From the NCBI GenBank assembly GCA_947650365.1, contig CANTAL010000023.1, positions 1,991,501 through 2,055,500 of the forward strand: 64,000 nt of DNA, given 5' to 3'. Of the stretch, positions 1 to 14,265 are shown piece after piece (position 1 is the stretch's first letter; the number at the start of each line of letters is the position of its first letter). The notes below the pieces were generated by a model. It saw only the letters and a list, made by a program, of their open reading frames with translations. It made no database searches and was not told where the DNA came from. The position numbers and the translations under genes are program-made. This DNA is from Chamaelirium japonicum. Taxonomy: Eukaryota; Streptophyta; Magnoliopsida; Liliales; Melanthiaceae.

Positions 1-897
1 AAGAATTAGAATGGATTGTATGAATGAATTAGATTGGATCGTATAAATGAATTAGAATGGATCGTGCGAATGAATTAGAATGGATCGTGCGAATGAATTA
101 TAATGGATCGTACGAATGAATTAGAATGGATCGTACGAATGAATTAGAATGGATCGTTCGAATGAATTAGAATAGATTGTGCGAATGAATTAGTATGGAT
201 CGTACGAATGAATTAGAAAGGATACATTCGTGCGAATGAATTATAATGGATCGTATGAGTGTGAATGAATTAGAATGGATCGTGCGAACGGATTAGAATG
301 GATCGTATTAATGAATTAGAATGGATCGTGCGAATGAATTAGAATGGATCGTACGAATGAGTAAGAATGGATCGTGCGAATGAATTAGAATGGATCATAT
401 GAATGAATTAGAATGGATCGTATGAATGAATTAGAATGGATCGTGCGAATAAATTAGAATGGATCGTATGAATGAATTAGAATAGATTGTGCGAATGAAT
501 TAGAATGGATCGTACGAATGAATTAGAATGGATACATTCATGCGAATGAATTAGAATGGATCATATGAATGAATTAGAATCGATCGTACGAATGAATTAG
601 AATGTATCATGCGAATGAATTAGAATGGATCGTGCGAATGAATTAGAATGGATCGTACGAATGAAATAGAATGGATTGTACGAATGAGATAGAATGGATC
701 GTACGAATGAATTAGAATGGATATATTCATGCGAATGAATTAAAATGGATCATACGAATGAATTAGAATGGATTCATTCGTGCGAATGAATTAGAATGGA
801 TCGTACGAATGAGTAAGAATGGATCGTACGAATGAATTAGAATGGATTGAATTAGAATGAATCGTACGAATGAATTAGAATGGATCGTACGAATGAA
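1..897 (+). repeat. Satellite block 1, forward
   Basis: About 38 forward monomers, with 28-bp variants carrying GGATACATTC and a 15-bp monomer near 846-860. The right end is a fold-back with arms GAATG and CATTC around AAC (891-903); this junction was seen once. Confidence 0.93.
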
Positions 898-1422
898 CCA
901 TTCTAATTCATCCGTACGATCCATTCTATTTCATTCGTACGATCCATTCTTACTCATTCGTACGATCCATTCTAATTCATTCGCACGAATGTATCCATTC
1001 TAATTCATTCGTACGATCCATTCTATTTCATTCGTACGATCTATTCTAATTCATTCGGACAATCCATTCTAATTCATTCGCACGATCTATTCGAATTCAT
1101 TCGCACGAATGTATCCACTCTAATTCATTCATACGATCCATTCTAATTCCTTCGTACGATCCATTCTAATTCATTCGTACGATCCATTCTAATTCATTCG
1201 CACAATCTATTCTAATTCATTCGCACGATCCATATGATCCATTCTAATTCATTTGTACGAATGTATCCACTCTATCTTATTCGTATAATCCATTCTATTT
1301 CATTCGTACGATCCATTCTAATTCATTCGCACGATCCATTCTAATTCATTCGCACAGTCTATTTTAATTCATTCGTACGATCAATTCTAATTCATTAGCA
1401 TGATCCATTCTAATTCATTCGT
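898..1422 (-). repeat. Satellite block 2, reverse
   Basis: The block runs into the 14-bp palindrome CATTCGTACGAATG (1416-1429), where orientation flips. The GATCATGCTAATG variant and its neighbours appear in mirrored order on both sides, offset by about one monomer, so blocks 2 and 3 form a true inverted duplication rather than two unrelated arrays abutting. Confidence 0.93.
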
Positions 1423-2270
1423 ACGAATGAAATAGAATAGATCGTACGAATGAATTAGAATGGATCATGCTAATGAATTAGAATAGATCGTACGAATGAA
1501 TTAGAATAGATTGTGCGAATGAATTAGAATGGATCGTACGAATGAATTGGAATGGATACATTCGTGCGAATGAATTAGAATGGATCGTATGAATGAATTA
1601 GAGTGGATACATTCGTACAAATGAATTAGAATGGATCGTACGAATGAATTAGAATGGATACATTCGTGCGAATGAATTAGAATGGATCATGCGAATGAAT
1701 TAGAATGGATCGTGCGAATGAATTAGAATGGATCGTACGAATGAAATAGAATGGATTGTACGAATGAGATAGAATGGATCGTACGAATGAATTAGAATGG
1801 ATACATTCATGCGAATGAATTAGAATGGATCATACGAATGAATTAGAATGGATTCATTCGTGCGAATGAATCAGAATGGATCGTACGAATGAGTAAGAAT
1901 GGATCGTACGAATGAATTAGAATGGATTGAATTAGAATGATCGTACGAATGAATTAGAATGGATCGTTTGAATAAATTAGAATGGATCGTACTTATGAAT
2001 TAGAATGGGTCATACGAATGAAATAGAATGGATCGTACGAAGGAATTAGAAAGGATCGTACAAACGAATTAGAATGGATCGTATGAATGAAATAGAATAG
2101 ATCGTACGAATGAATTAGAATGGATCGTATGAATGAATTAGATTGGATCGTATGAATGAATTAGAATGGATTGTACGAATGAAATAGAATAGATCGTACG
2201 AATGAATTAGAATGGATCGTGCGAATGAATTAGAATGGGTCGTACGAATGAATTAGAATGGATACACGAT
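1423..2270 (+). repeat. Satellite block 3, forward
   Basis: The block begins as the mirror of block 2 and carries HOR-A markers, then the GAGATAGAATGG module. It ends at junction J4 (GGATACACGATCCAGATCC near 2260-2278), which has a second copy near 26730. Confidence 0.92.
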
Positions 2271-3482
2271 CCAGATCCATTCTAATTCATTCCCACAATC
2301 TATTCTAATTCATTCGTAGGATCCATTCTAATTCATTACTACGATCCATTCTAATTCATTCATACGATCTATTCTAATTCATTCGTACGATCCATTCTAA
2401 TTCATTCGCATGATCCATTCTAATTCATTCATACGATCCATTCTAATTCATTCGTATGTATCCATTCTAATTCATTCATACGATCCATTCTAATTCTACG
2501 ATCCATTCTTACTCATTCGTATTATCCATTTTAATTCATTCACACGAATGTATCAACTCTAATTCATTCGTATGATCCATTCTAATTCATTCGCACGAAC
2601 GATCCATTCTAATTCATTCGTACGATCCATTCTAATTCATTCGTACGATCCATTCTAATTCATTCGTACGATCCATTCTAATTCCTTCGCATGATCCATT
2701 CTAATTCATTCGCACGAATGTATCCATTCTAATTCATTCGTACGATCCATTCTAATTCATTCATACGATCCATTCTAATTCCTTCGTATGATCCATTCTA
2801 ATTCATTCACACGAATGTATCCATTCTAATTCATTCGTACGATCCATTCTAATTCATTCGTACGATCCATTATAAATCCTTCGTATGATCCATTCTAATT
2901 CATTCGTACGATCAATTCTAATTCATACGATCCATTCTAATTCATTCGTACAATCTATTCTAATTCATTCGTACGATCCATTCTAAATCATTCGCACGAA
3001 TGTATCCATTCTAATTCATTCGTACGATCCATTCTAATTCATTCATACGATCCATTCTAATTCATTCGCATGAATGTATCCATTCTAATTCATTCGTACG
3101 ATCCATTCTAATTCATTCGCACAATCTATTCTAATTCATTCATACGATCCATCCTAATTCATTCGCACGAATGTATCCATTCTAATTCATTCGTACAATC
3201 CATTCTATTTCATTCGTACGATCCATTCTTACTCATTCGTACGATCCATTCGTAGATCCATTCTAATTCATTTGTACGATCCATTCTAATTCATTCGCAC
3301 AGTCTATTCTAATTCATTCGTACGATCCATTCTAATTCATTCGCATGATCTATTCTAATTCATTCGTTCGATCCATTCTAATTTATTCGTACGATCCATT
3401 CTAATTCATTCGCACGATCCATTCTAATTCATGCATACGATCCAATCTAAATCATTCATACGATCCATTCTAATTTATTCGT
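2271..3482 (-). repeat. Satellite block 4, reverse
   Basis: The left part (GTAGGATCC, then TTACTACGATCC) matches 26739 onward, so the duplicated segment reaches beyond junction J4. The right end is an ATTC-GTAT-GAAT palindrome; this switch was seen once. Confidence 0.92.
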
Positions 3483-4858
3483 ATGAATGAAATAGAATGG
3501 ATCATACGAATGAAATAGAATGGTTCGTACGAAGGAATTAGAATGGATCGTATGAATGAATTAGAGTGGATACATTCGTGCGAATGAATTCGAATAGATC
3601 GTGCAAATAAATTAGAATGGATTGTACGAATGAATTAGAATGGATCGTACGAATGAAATAGAATGGATCGTACGAATGAATTAGAATGGATACATTCGTG
3701 CAAAAGAAATAGAATGGATTGTATGAATAAATTAGAATGGATCGTGTGAATGAATTAGAATGGATCCTACGAATGAATTAGAATGGATACATTCATGCGA
3801 ATGAATTAGAATGGATCGTGCGAATGAATTAGAATGGATCGTACGAATGAATTAGATTGGATCGTATGAATGAATTAGAATGGATCATGCGAATGAGTTA
3901 GAATGGATCGTGCGAATGAATTAGAATGGATCGTACGAATGAATTAGAATGGATCGTATGAATGAATTAGATTGGATCGTATTAATGAATTAGAATGGAT
4001 CGTACGAATGAATTAGAATAGATCGTACGAATGAATTAGAATGGATACGAATGGATCGTACGAATAAGTAAGAATTGATCGTACGAATGAAATAGAATGG
4101 ATTGTACGAATGAATTAGAATGGATACATTCGTGCGAATGAATTAGGATGGATCGTATGAATGAATTAGAATGGATCGTACGAATGAATTAGAATGGATT
4201 GAATTAGAATGAATCGTACGAATGAATTAGAATGAATCATACCGTACGAATGAATTAGAATGGATCATACGAAGGAATTAGAATGGATCGTACGAATGAA
4301 TTAGAATGGATCGTACGAATGAATTAGAATGGATCGTACGAAGGAATTAGAATGGATAGTACGAATGAATTAGAATGGATACCTTCGTGCAAATGAATTA
4401 GAATGGATCATACGAATGAGTAAGAATGGATCGTACGAATGAAATAGAATGGATCGTATGAATGAATTAGAATGGATCGTGCGAATGAATTAGAATGGAT
4501 CGTCCGAATGAATTAGAATGGATCGTACGAATGAAATAGAATGGATTGTACGAATGAGGTAGAATGGATCGTACGAATGAATTAGAATAGATTGTGCGAA
4601 TGAATTAGAATGGATCGTACGAATGAATTAGAATGGATCGTACGAATGAATTAGAATGGATCGTGCGAATGAATTAGAATGGATCGTACGAATGAAATAG
4701 AATGGATACATTCATGCGAATGAATTAGAATGGATCATATGAATGAATTAGAATGGATCGTTTGAGTGAATGCGAATGGATCGTGCGAATCCATTAGAAT
4801 GGATTTTACGAATGAATTAGAATGGATCGTACGAATGAATTAGAATGGATACATTCGT
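3483..4858 (+). repeat. Satellite block 5, forward
   Basis: Contains the GGATACGAATGG module (near 4035) and HOR-B markers (ATCATACCGTACG near 4228; GATACCTTCGTGC near 4378). It ends at junction J1 in its GGATACATTCGTGCGAATCC form (4847-4866). Confidence 0.93.
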
Positions 4859-7660
4859 GCGAATCCATTCTATTTCATTCGTACGATCCATTCTAATTCA
4901 TTCGCACGATCCATTCTAATTCATTCATACGATCCATTCTAATTCATTCGTACGATCCATTCCAATTCATTCGTACGATCCATTCTAATTCATTCGCACA
5001 ATCTATTCTAATTCATTCGTACGATCCATTCTAATTCATTCGCACGATCCATTCTAATTCATTCATACGATCCATTCTATTTAATTCGTACGATCCATTC
5101 TTACTCATTCGTACGATCCATTCTAATTCATTTGCACGAAGGTATCCATTCTAATTCATTCATACTATCCATTCTAATTCCTTCGTACGATCCATTCTAA
5201 TTCCTTCATATGATCCATTCTAATTCATTCGTACGATCCATTCTAATTCATTCGTACGATCCATTCTAATTCCTTTGTATGATCCATTCTAATTCATTCG
5301 TACGGTATGATTCATTCTAATTCATTCGTACGATTCATTCTAATTCAATCCATTCTAATTCATTCGTACGATTCATTCTAATTCAATCCATTCTAATTCA
5401 TTCGTACGATCCATTCTTACTCATTCGTACGATCCATTCTAATTTATTCGCACGAATGAATCCATTCTAATTCATTCGTATGATCCATTCTAATTCATTC
5501 GCATGAATGTATCCATTCTAATTCATTCGTACGATCCATTCTATCTCATTAGTACGATCCATTCTAATTCATTCGTACGATCCATTCTAATTCATTCATA
5601 CGATCCATTCTATTTCATTCGTACGATCCATTCTAACTCATTCGTACGATCCATTCTAATTCATTTGCAAGAAGGTATCCATTCTAATTCATTTGTACTA
5701 TCCATTCTAATTCCTTCGTACGATCCATTCTAATTCCTTCGTACGATCCATTCTAATTCATTCGTATGATCCATTCTAATTCATTCGTACGATTCATTCT
5801 AATTCCTTCGTATGATCCATTCTAATTCATTCGTACGGTATGATTCATTCTAATTCATTCGTACGATTCATTCTAATTCAATCCATTCTAATTCATTCGT
5901 ACGATCCATTATAATTCATTCGTACGATCCATTCTAATTCATTCGTACGATTCATTCTAATTCAATCCATTCTAATTCATTCGTACGATCCATTCTTACT
6001 CATTCGTACGATCCATTCTAATTCATTCGCATGAATGAATCCATTCTAATTCATTCGTATGATCCATTCTAATTCATTCGCATGAATGTATCCATTCTAA
6101 TTCATTCGTACGATCCATTCTATCTCATTCGTACAATCCATTCTATTTCATTCGTACGATCCATTCTAATTCATTCGCACGATCCATTCTAATTCATTCG
6201 CATGATCCATTCTAATTCATTCGTACGATCGATTCTAATTCATTCGTACGATCCATTCTAATTCATTCGTACGATCCATTCTAATTCATTCGCACAATCT
6301 ATTCTAATTCATTCGTATGAATGAATTCATTCGTACGATCCATTCTAATTTCTTCGTACGATCCATATTCTAATTCATTCGTACGATCCATTCTAATTCA
6401 TTCGCACGATCCATTCTAATTCATTCATACGATCCATTCTAATTCATTCGTACGATCCATTCTAATTCATTCATACGATCCATTCTAATTCATTCGCACA
6501 ATCTATTCTAATTCATTCGTACTATGATTCATTCTAATTCATTCGTACGATTTATTCTAATTCAATCCATTCTAATTCCTTCGTACGATCCATTCTAATT
6601 CATTCGTACGATCCATTCTAATTCATTCGCACGATCCATTCTAATTCATTAGTACGATCCATTCTACTTCATTCATACGATCCATTCTAATTCATTCATA
6701 CGATCAATTCTAATTCATTCGCACGATCCATTCTAATTCATTCGCATGATCCATTCTAATTCATTCGTACGATCGATTCTAATTCATTCATACGATCCAT
6801 TCTAATTCATTCGCACGAATGTATCCATTCTAATTCATTCGTACGATCCATTCTAATTCATTCATACGATCCATCCTAATTCATTCGCACGAATGTATCC
6901 ATTCTAATTCATTCGTACAATCCATTCTATTTCATTCGTACGATCCATTCTTACTCATTCGTACGATCCATTCGTATCCATTCTAATTCATTCGTACGAT
7001 CTATTCTAATTCATTCGTACGATCCATTCTAATTCATTAATACGATCCAATCTAATTCATTCATACGATCCATTCTAATTCATTCGTACGATCCATTCTA
7101 ATTTATTCGCACGATCCATATTCATTCACACGATCCATTCTAATTCATTCATACGATCCATTCTAATTCATTCGTACGATCCATTCTAATTCATTCATAC
7201 GATCCATTCTAATTCATTCATATAATCCATTCTAATTCATTCGTACGGTATGATTCATTCTAATTCATTCGTACGATTCATTCTAATTCAATCCATTCTA
7301 ATTCATTCGTACGATCCATTCTATTTCATTCGTACGATCCATTCTAATTCATTCATACGATCCATTCTAATTCATTCGTACGATCCATTCTAATTCATTC
7401 GTACAATCCATTCTAATTCATCCGTACGATCCATTCGCATTCACTCAAACGATCCATTCTAATTCATTCATATGATCCATTCTAATTCATTCGCACGAAT
7501 GTATCCATTCTAATTCATTCGTACGATCCATTCTAATTCATTTGTATGAATGTATCCACTCTAATTCATTCATACGATCCATTATAATTCATTCGCACGA
7601 ATTTATCCATTCCAATTCATTCGTACGATCAATTATAATTCATTCGCACGATCTATTCGA
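4859..7660 (-). repeat. Satellite block 6, reverse
   Basis: This long reverse block is dominated by HOR-B material. The ACGGTATGATTC marker appears near 5302, 5835 and 7246. It ends at a near-perfect hairpin, GATCTATTC-GA-GAATGGATC, with one arm mismatch; this switch was seen once. Confidence 0.93.
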
Positions 7661-10600
7661 GAATGGATCGTATTAATGAATTAGAATGGATCGTGCGAAT
7701 GAATTAGAATGGATCGTATGAATGAGTAAGAATGGATCGTGCGAATGAATTAGAATGGATCATATGAATGAATTAGAATGGATCGTATGAATGAATTAGA
7801 ATGGATCGTACGAATGAATTCGAATGGATCGTACGAATGAATTAGAATGGATCGTTTGAGTGAATGCGAATGGATCGTACGAATGAATTAGAATGGATCA
7901 TACGAATGAATTAGAATATGGATCGTACGAAGGAATTAGAATGGATCGTACGTATGAATTAGAATGGATCGTGCGAATGAATTAGAATGGATCGTATGAA
8001 TGAATTAGAGTAGATACATTCGTACGAAGGAATTAGAATGGATCGTACGAATGAATTAGAATGGATTATATGAATGAGTTAGAATGGATCGTACGAATGA
8101 ATTATAATGGATCATGCGAATGAATTAGAATAGATCATACGAATGAATTAGAATGGATCGTACGAATGAATTAGAATGGATACATTCGTGCAAAAGAATT
8201 AGAATGGATTGTATGAATGAATTAGAATGGATCGTGCGAATGAATTAGAATGGATACATTCGTGCGAATGAATTAGAATGGATCGTGTGAATGAATTAGA
8301 TTGGATCGTATGAATGAATTAGAATGGATCGTATGAATGAATTAGAATGGATCATACGAATGAATTAGAATGGATCGTACGAATGAAATACAATGGATTG
8401 TACGAATGAGATAGAATGGATCGTACGAATGAATTAGAATGGATACATTCATGCGAATGAATTAGAATGGATCATACGAATGAATTAGAATGGATTCATT
8501 CGTGCGAATGAATTAGAATAGATCGTACGAATGAGTAAGAATGGATCGTACGAATGAATTAGAATGGATTGAATTAGAATGAATCGTACGAATGAATTAG
8601 AATGGATCGTACGAATGAATTAGAATGGATCATACGAATGAATTAGAATGGATTGAATTAGAATGAATCGTACGAATGAATTAGAATGAATCATACCGTA
8701 CGAATGAATTAGAATGGATCATACGAAGAAATTAGAATGGATCGTACGAATGAATTAGAATGGATCGTACGAATGAATTAGAATGGATCGTACGAAGGAA
8801 TTAGAATGGATCGTACGAAGGAATTAGAATGGATAGTACGAATGAATTAGAATGGATCGTACGAATGAGTAAGAATGGATCGTACGAATGAAATAGAATG
8901 GATCGTATGAATGAATTAGCATGGATCGTGCGAATGAATTAGAATGGATCGTACGAATGAATTAGAATAGATTGTGCGAATGAATTAGAATGGATCGTAC
9001 GAATGAATTAGAATGGATCGTACGAATGAATTAGAATGGATCGTACGAATGAATTAGAATAGATTGTGCGAATGAATTAGAATGAATCATACCGTACGAA
9101 TGAATTAGAATGGATCATACGAAGGAATTAGAATGGATCGTACGAATGAATTAGAATGGATCGTACGAATGAATTAGAATGGATCGTACAAAGGAATTAG
9201 AATGGATCGTACGAAGGAATTAGAATGGATAGTACGAATGAATTAGAATGGATACCTTCGTGCAAATGAATTAGAATGGATCGTACGAATGAGTAAGAAT
9301 GGATCGTACGAATGAAATAGAATGGATCGTATGAATGAATTAGAATGGATCGTGCGAATGAATTAGAATGGATCGTACGAATGAATTAGAATAGATTGTG
9401 CGAATGAATTAGAATGGATCGTACGAATGAATTAGAATGGATCGTACGAATGAATTAGAATGGATCGTATGAATGAATTAGAATGGATCGTGCGAATGAA
9501 TTAGAATGGATCGTACGAATGAATTAGAATATGGATCGTACGAAGGAATTAGAATGGATCGTACGAATGAATTAGAATGGATCGTACGAAAGAATTAGAA
9601 TGGACCGTATGAATGAATTAGAATGGATCGTACGAATGAATTAGAATGGATCGTATGAATGAATTAGAATGAATCGTGCGAAAATATTAGAATGGATCGT
9701 ATGAATGAATTAGAATAGATTGTGCGAATGAAATAGAATGGATTGTACGAATGAGATAGAATGGATCGTACGAATGAATTAGAATGGATACATTCATGCT
9801 AATGAATTAGAATGGATCATACGAATGAATTAGAATGGATTCATTCGTGCGAATGAATTAGAATGAATCGTACGAATGAGTAAGAATGGATCGTACGAAT
9901 GAATTAGAATGGATTGAATTAGAATGAATCGTACGAATGAATTAGAATGGATCGTACGAATAAATTAGAATGGATCGTACGAATGAATTAGAATGGATTG
10001 AATTCGAATGAATCGTACGAATGAATTAGAATGAATCATACCGTACGAATGAATTAGAATGGATCATACGAAGGAATTAGAATGGATCGTACGAATGAAT
10101 TAGAATGGATCGTACGAATGAATTAGAATGGATCGTACGGAGGAATTAGAATGGATCGTACGAAGGAATTTGAATGGATAATACGAATGAATTAGAATGG
10201 ATACCTTCGTGCAAATGAATTAGAATGGATCGTACGAATGAGTAAGAATGGATCGTACGAATGAAATAGAATGGATTGTATGAATGAATTTGAATGGATC
10301 GTACGAAGGAATTAGAATGGATCGTACGAAGGAATTAGAATAGATCATAAGAAGAAATTAGAATGGATCGTACGAATGAATTAGAATGGATCGTATGAAT
10401 GAATTAGAATGGATCGTGCGAATGAATTAAAATGGATCGTATGAATGAAATAGAATGGATCGTATGAATTAGAATGGATCGTACGAATGAATTAGAATGG
10501 ATCGTACGAATGAATTAGAATAGATTGTGCGAATGGATTAGAATGGATCATACGATTGAGTAAGAATGGATTGTACGAATGAAATAGAATAGATCGTACG

Positions 10601-10962
10601 AATGAATTAGAATGGATCATGCTAATGAATTAGAATTGATCGTACGAATGAATTAGAATAGATTGTGCGAATGAATTAGAATGGATCGTACGAATGAATT
10701 GGAATGGATACATTCGTGCAAATGAATTAGAATGGATCGTATGAATGAATTAGAGTGGATACATTCGTACAAATGAATTAGAATGGATCGTACGAATGAA
10801 TTAGAATGGATACATTCGTGCGAATGAATTAGAATGGATCATATGAATGAATTAGAATGGATCGTTTGAGTGAATGCGAATGGATCGTGCAAATGAATTA
10901 GAATGGATTGTACGAATAAATTAGAATGGATCGTACGAATGAATTAGAATGGATACATTCGT
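7661..10962 (+). repeat. Satellite block 7, forward
   Basis: The second longest forward block. The HOR-B marker TCATACC appears near 8691, 9088 and 10037, showing several partial HOR-B copies in tandem, followed by HOR-A material near 10615. It ends at a J1 copy (10951-10974). Confidence 0.93.
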
Positions 10963-11530
10963 GCGAATCCAATCTATTTCATTCGTATGATCCATTCTAA
11001 TTCATTCGCACGATCCATTCTAATTCATTCATACGATCCATTCTAATTCATTCGTACGATCCATTCTAATTCATTCGTACGATCCATTCTAATTCATTCG
11101 CACAATCTATTCTAATTCATTCGTACGATCCATTCTAATTCATTCGCACGATCCATTCTAATTCATTCATACGATCCATTCTATTTCATTCGTACAATCC
11201 ATTCTTACTCATTCGTACGATCCATTCTAATTCATTTGCATGAAGGTATCCATTCTAATTCATTCGTACTATCCATTCTAATTCCTTCGTACGATCCATT
11301 CTAATTCCTTCGTACGATCCATTCTAATTCATTCGTACGATCCATTCTAATTCCTTCGTATGATCCATTCTAATTCATTCGTACGGTATGATTCATTCTA
11401 ATTCATTCGTACGATTCATTCTAATTCAATCCATTCTAATTCATTCGTACGATCCATTCTAATTCATTCGTACGATTCATTCTAATTCAATCCATTCTAA
11501 TTCATTCGTTTGATCCATTCTTACTCATCG
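10963..11530 (-). repeat. Satellite block 8, reverse
   Basis: HOR-B material (GCATGAAGGTATCC near 11238, ACGGTATGATTC near 11381). The switch back to forward lies in ACTCATCGTATGCATGAATT near 11525-11544, beside an ATGCAT palindrome. Confidence 0.9.
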
Positions 11531-11895
11531 TATGCATGAATTAGAATGGATCGTGCGAATGAATTAGAATGGATCGTACGAATGAAATAGAATGGATCGA
11601 ACGAATGAATTAGAATGGATACATTCGTGCGAATGAATTAGAATGGATCATACGAATGAGTAAGAATGGATCGTACGAATGAAATAGAATGGATTGTACG
11701 AATGAATTAGAATGGATCGTACGAATGAATTAGCATTGATCGTGCTAATGAATTAGAATGGAACGTACGAATGAATTAGAATGGATCGTAGAATGGATCG
11801 TATGAATGAATTAGATTGGATCGTACGAATGAGTAAGAATGGATCATACGAATGAATTAGAATGGATCGTACGAATGAATTAGAATAGATACATT
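11531..11895 (+). repeat. Satellite block 9, forward
   Basis: About 16 monomers, ending in GATACATT joined to TCGTACGATCC. This forward-to-reverse switch is not one of the recurrent junctions. Confidence 0.9.
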
Positions 11896-11968
11896 TCGTA
11901 CGATCCATTCTAATTCATTCTTACGATCTATTCTAATTCATTCATGCAATCCATTCTAATTCATTCGT
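11896..11968 (-). repeat. Satellite block 10, reverse (about three monomers)
   Basis: The smallest block: about 73 bp of reverse monomers between two forward blocks. Its right limit is on CGTACG inside CATTCGTACGAAGG. It may be a small inversion or the remnant of a deleted reverse block. Confidence 0.88.
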
Positions 11969-14265
11969 ACGAAGGAATTAGAAAGGATCGTATGAATGAA
12001 TTAGAATGGATCGTACGAATGAAATAGATTGGATCATACTTATGAATTAGAATGGATCGTACGAATGAATTAGAATGGATTTTACGAATGAATTAGAATA
12101 GATTGTGCGAATGAATTAGAATGGATCGTACGAATGAATTAGAATGGATAAATTCGTGCAAATGAATTAGAATGGATTGTATGAATGAATTAGATTGGAT
12201 CGTATAAATGAATTAGAATGGATCGTACGAATGAATTAGAATAGATCGTACGAATGAATTAGAATGGATACGAATGGATCGTACGAATGAGTAAGAATGG
12301 ATCATACGAATGAAATAGAATGGATTGTACGAATGAATTAGAATGGATACATTCGTGCGAATGAATTAGGATAGATCGTATGAATGAATTAGAATAGATT
12401 GTGCGAATGAATTAGAATGGATCGTACGAATGAATTAGAATGGATAGATTCGTGTGAATGAATTTGAATGGATCGTACGAATGAGTAAGAATGGATTGAA
12501 TTAGAATGAATTAGAATGGATCGTACGAATGAATTAGAATGGATCGTATGAATGAATTAGAATGGATCATGCGAATGAATTAGAATGGATCGTGCGAATG
12601 AATTAGAATGGATCGTACGAATGAATTAGAATGGATCGTATGAATGAATTAGATTGGATCGTATTAATGAATTAGAATGGATCGTACGAATGAATTAGAA
12701 TAGATCGTACAAATGAATTAGAATGGATACGAATGGATCGTACGAATGAGTAAGAATGGATCGTACGAATGAAATAGAATGGATTGTACGAATGAATTAG
12801 ACTGGATACATTCGTGCGAATGAATTAGGAAGGATCATATGAATAAATTAGAATAGATTGTGCGAATGAATTAGAATGGATCGTACGAATGAATTAGAAT
12901 GGATACATTCATGCGAATGAATTAGAATGGATCGTATGAATGAATTAGAATGGATCGTATGAGTGAATTAGAATGGATACGAAGGAATTAGAATGGATCG
13001 TACGAAGGAATTAGAATGGAGAATGCATCGTGCGAATGAATTAGAATGGATCGTGCGATAAGAATGGATCGTACGAATGAAATAGAATAGATCGTACGGA
13101 TAAATGAATTTGGATCGTGGTAATGAATTAGAATGGATCGTACGAATGAATTAGAATGGATCGTACTAATGAATTAGAATAGATTGTGCGAATGAATTAG
13201 AATGGATCATACGAATGAATTAGAAAGGATATATTCGTGCGAATGAATTAGAATAGATCGTATGAATGAATTAGATTGGATCGTATTAATGAATTAGAAT
13301 GGATCGTGCGAATGAATTAGAATGGATCGTATGAATGAAATAGAATGGATCGTGCGAATGAATTAGAATGGATCGTACGAATGAATTAGAATCGATCGTA
13401 CGAATGAATTAGAATGGATCATGCGAATGAATTAGAATGGATCATGCGAATGAATTAGAATGGATCGTACGAATGAAATAGAATGGATTGTACGAATGAG
13501 ATAGAATGGATCGTACGAATGAATTAGAATGGATACATTCATGCGAATGAATTAGAATGGATCATACGAATGAATTAGAATGGATTCATTCGTGCGAATG
13601 AATTAGAATGGATCGTACGAATGAGTAAGAATGGATCGTACTAATGAATTAGAATGGATTGAATTAGAATGAATAGTACGAATGAAATAGAATGGATCGT
13701 ACGAATGAATTAGAATGGATCGTACGAATGAATTAGAATGGATTGAATTAGAATGAATCGTACGAATGAATTAGAATGAATCATCCCGTACGAATGAATT
13801 AGAATGGATCATACGAAGGAATTAGAATGGATCGTACGAATGAATTAGAATGGATCGTACGAATGAATTAGAATGGATCGTACGAAGGAATTAGAATGGA
13901 TCGTACGAAGGAATTAGAATGGATAGTACGAATGAATTAGAATGGATACCTTCGTGCAAATGAATTAGAATGGATCGTACGAATGAGTAAGAATGGATCG
14001 TACGAATGAAATAGAATGGATCGTATGAATGAATTAGAATGGATCGTGCGAATGAATTAGAATGGATCGTACGAATGAATTAGAATAGATTGTGCGAATG
14101 AATTAGAATGGATCGTACGAATGAATTAGAATGGATTGTACGAATGAATTAGAATGGATCGTTAGAATGAATTAGAATGGATCGTGCGAATGAATTAGAA
14201 TGGATCGTACGAATGAATTAGAATATGGATCGTACGAAGGAATTAGAATGGATCGTACGAATGAA
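11969..14265 (+). repeat. Satellite block 11, forward
   Basis: Contains two GGATACGAATGG modules (near 12269 and 12727), HOR-A markers (GCGATAAGAATGG near 13056) and HOR-B markers (GATACCTTCGTGC near 13945). It ends at J3, centred on GAATTC (14263-14268). Confidence 0.93.

Noticed and set aside
5503-5733. Open frames in the array coding for IHSNSFVRSILIHSYDPF-like repeats, here and at many other places on both strands
   Set aside because: They follow directly from the 23-bp period and the local absence of TAA. They have no start context, no promoter and no non-repeat domain, and are interrupted wherever ordinary monomers occur.
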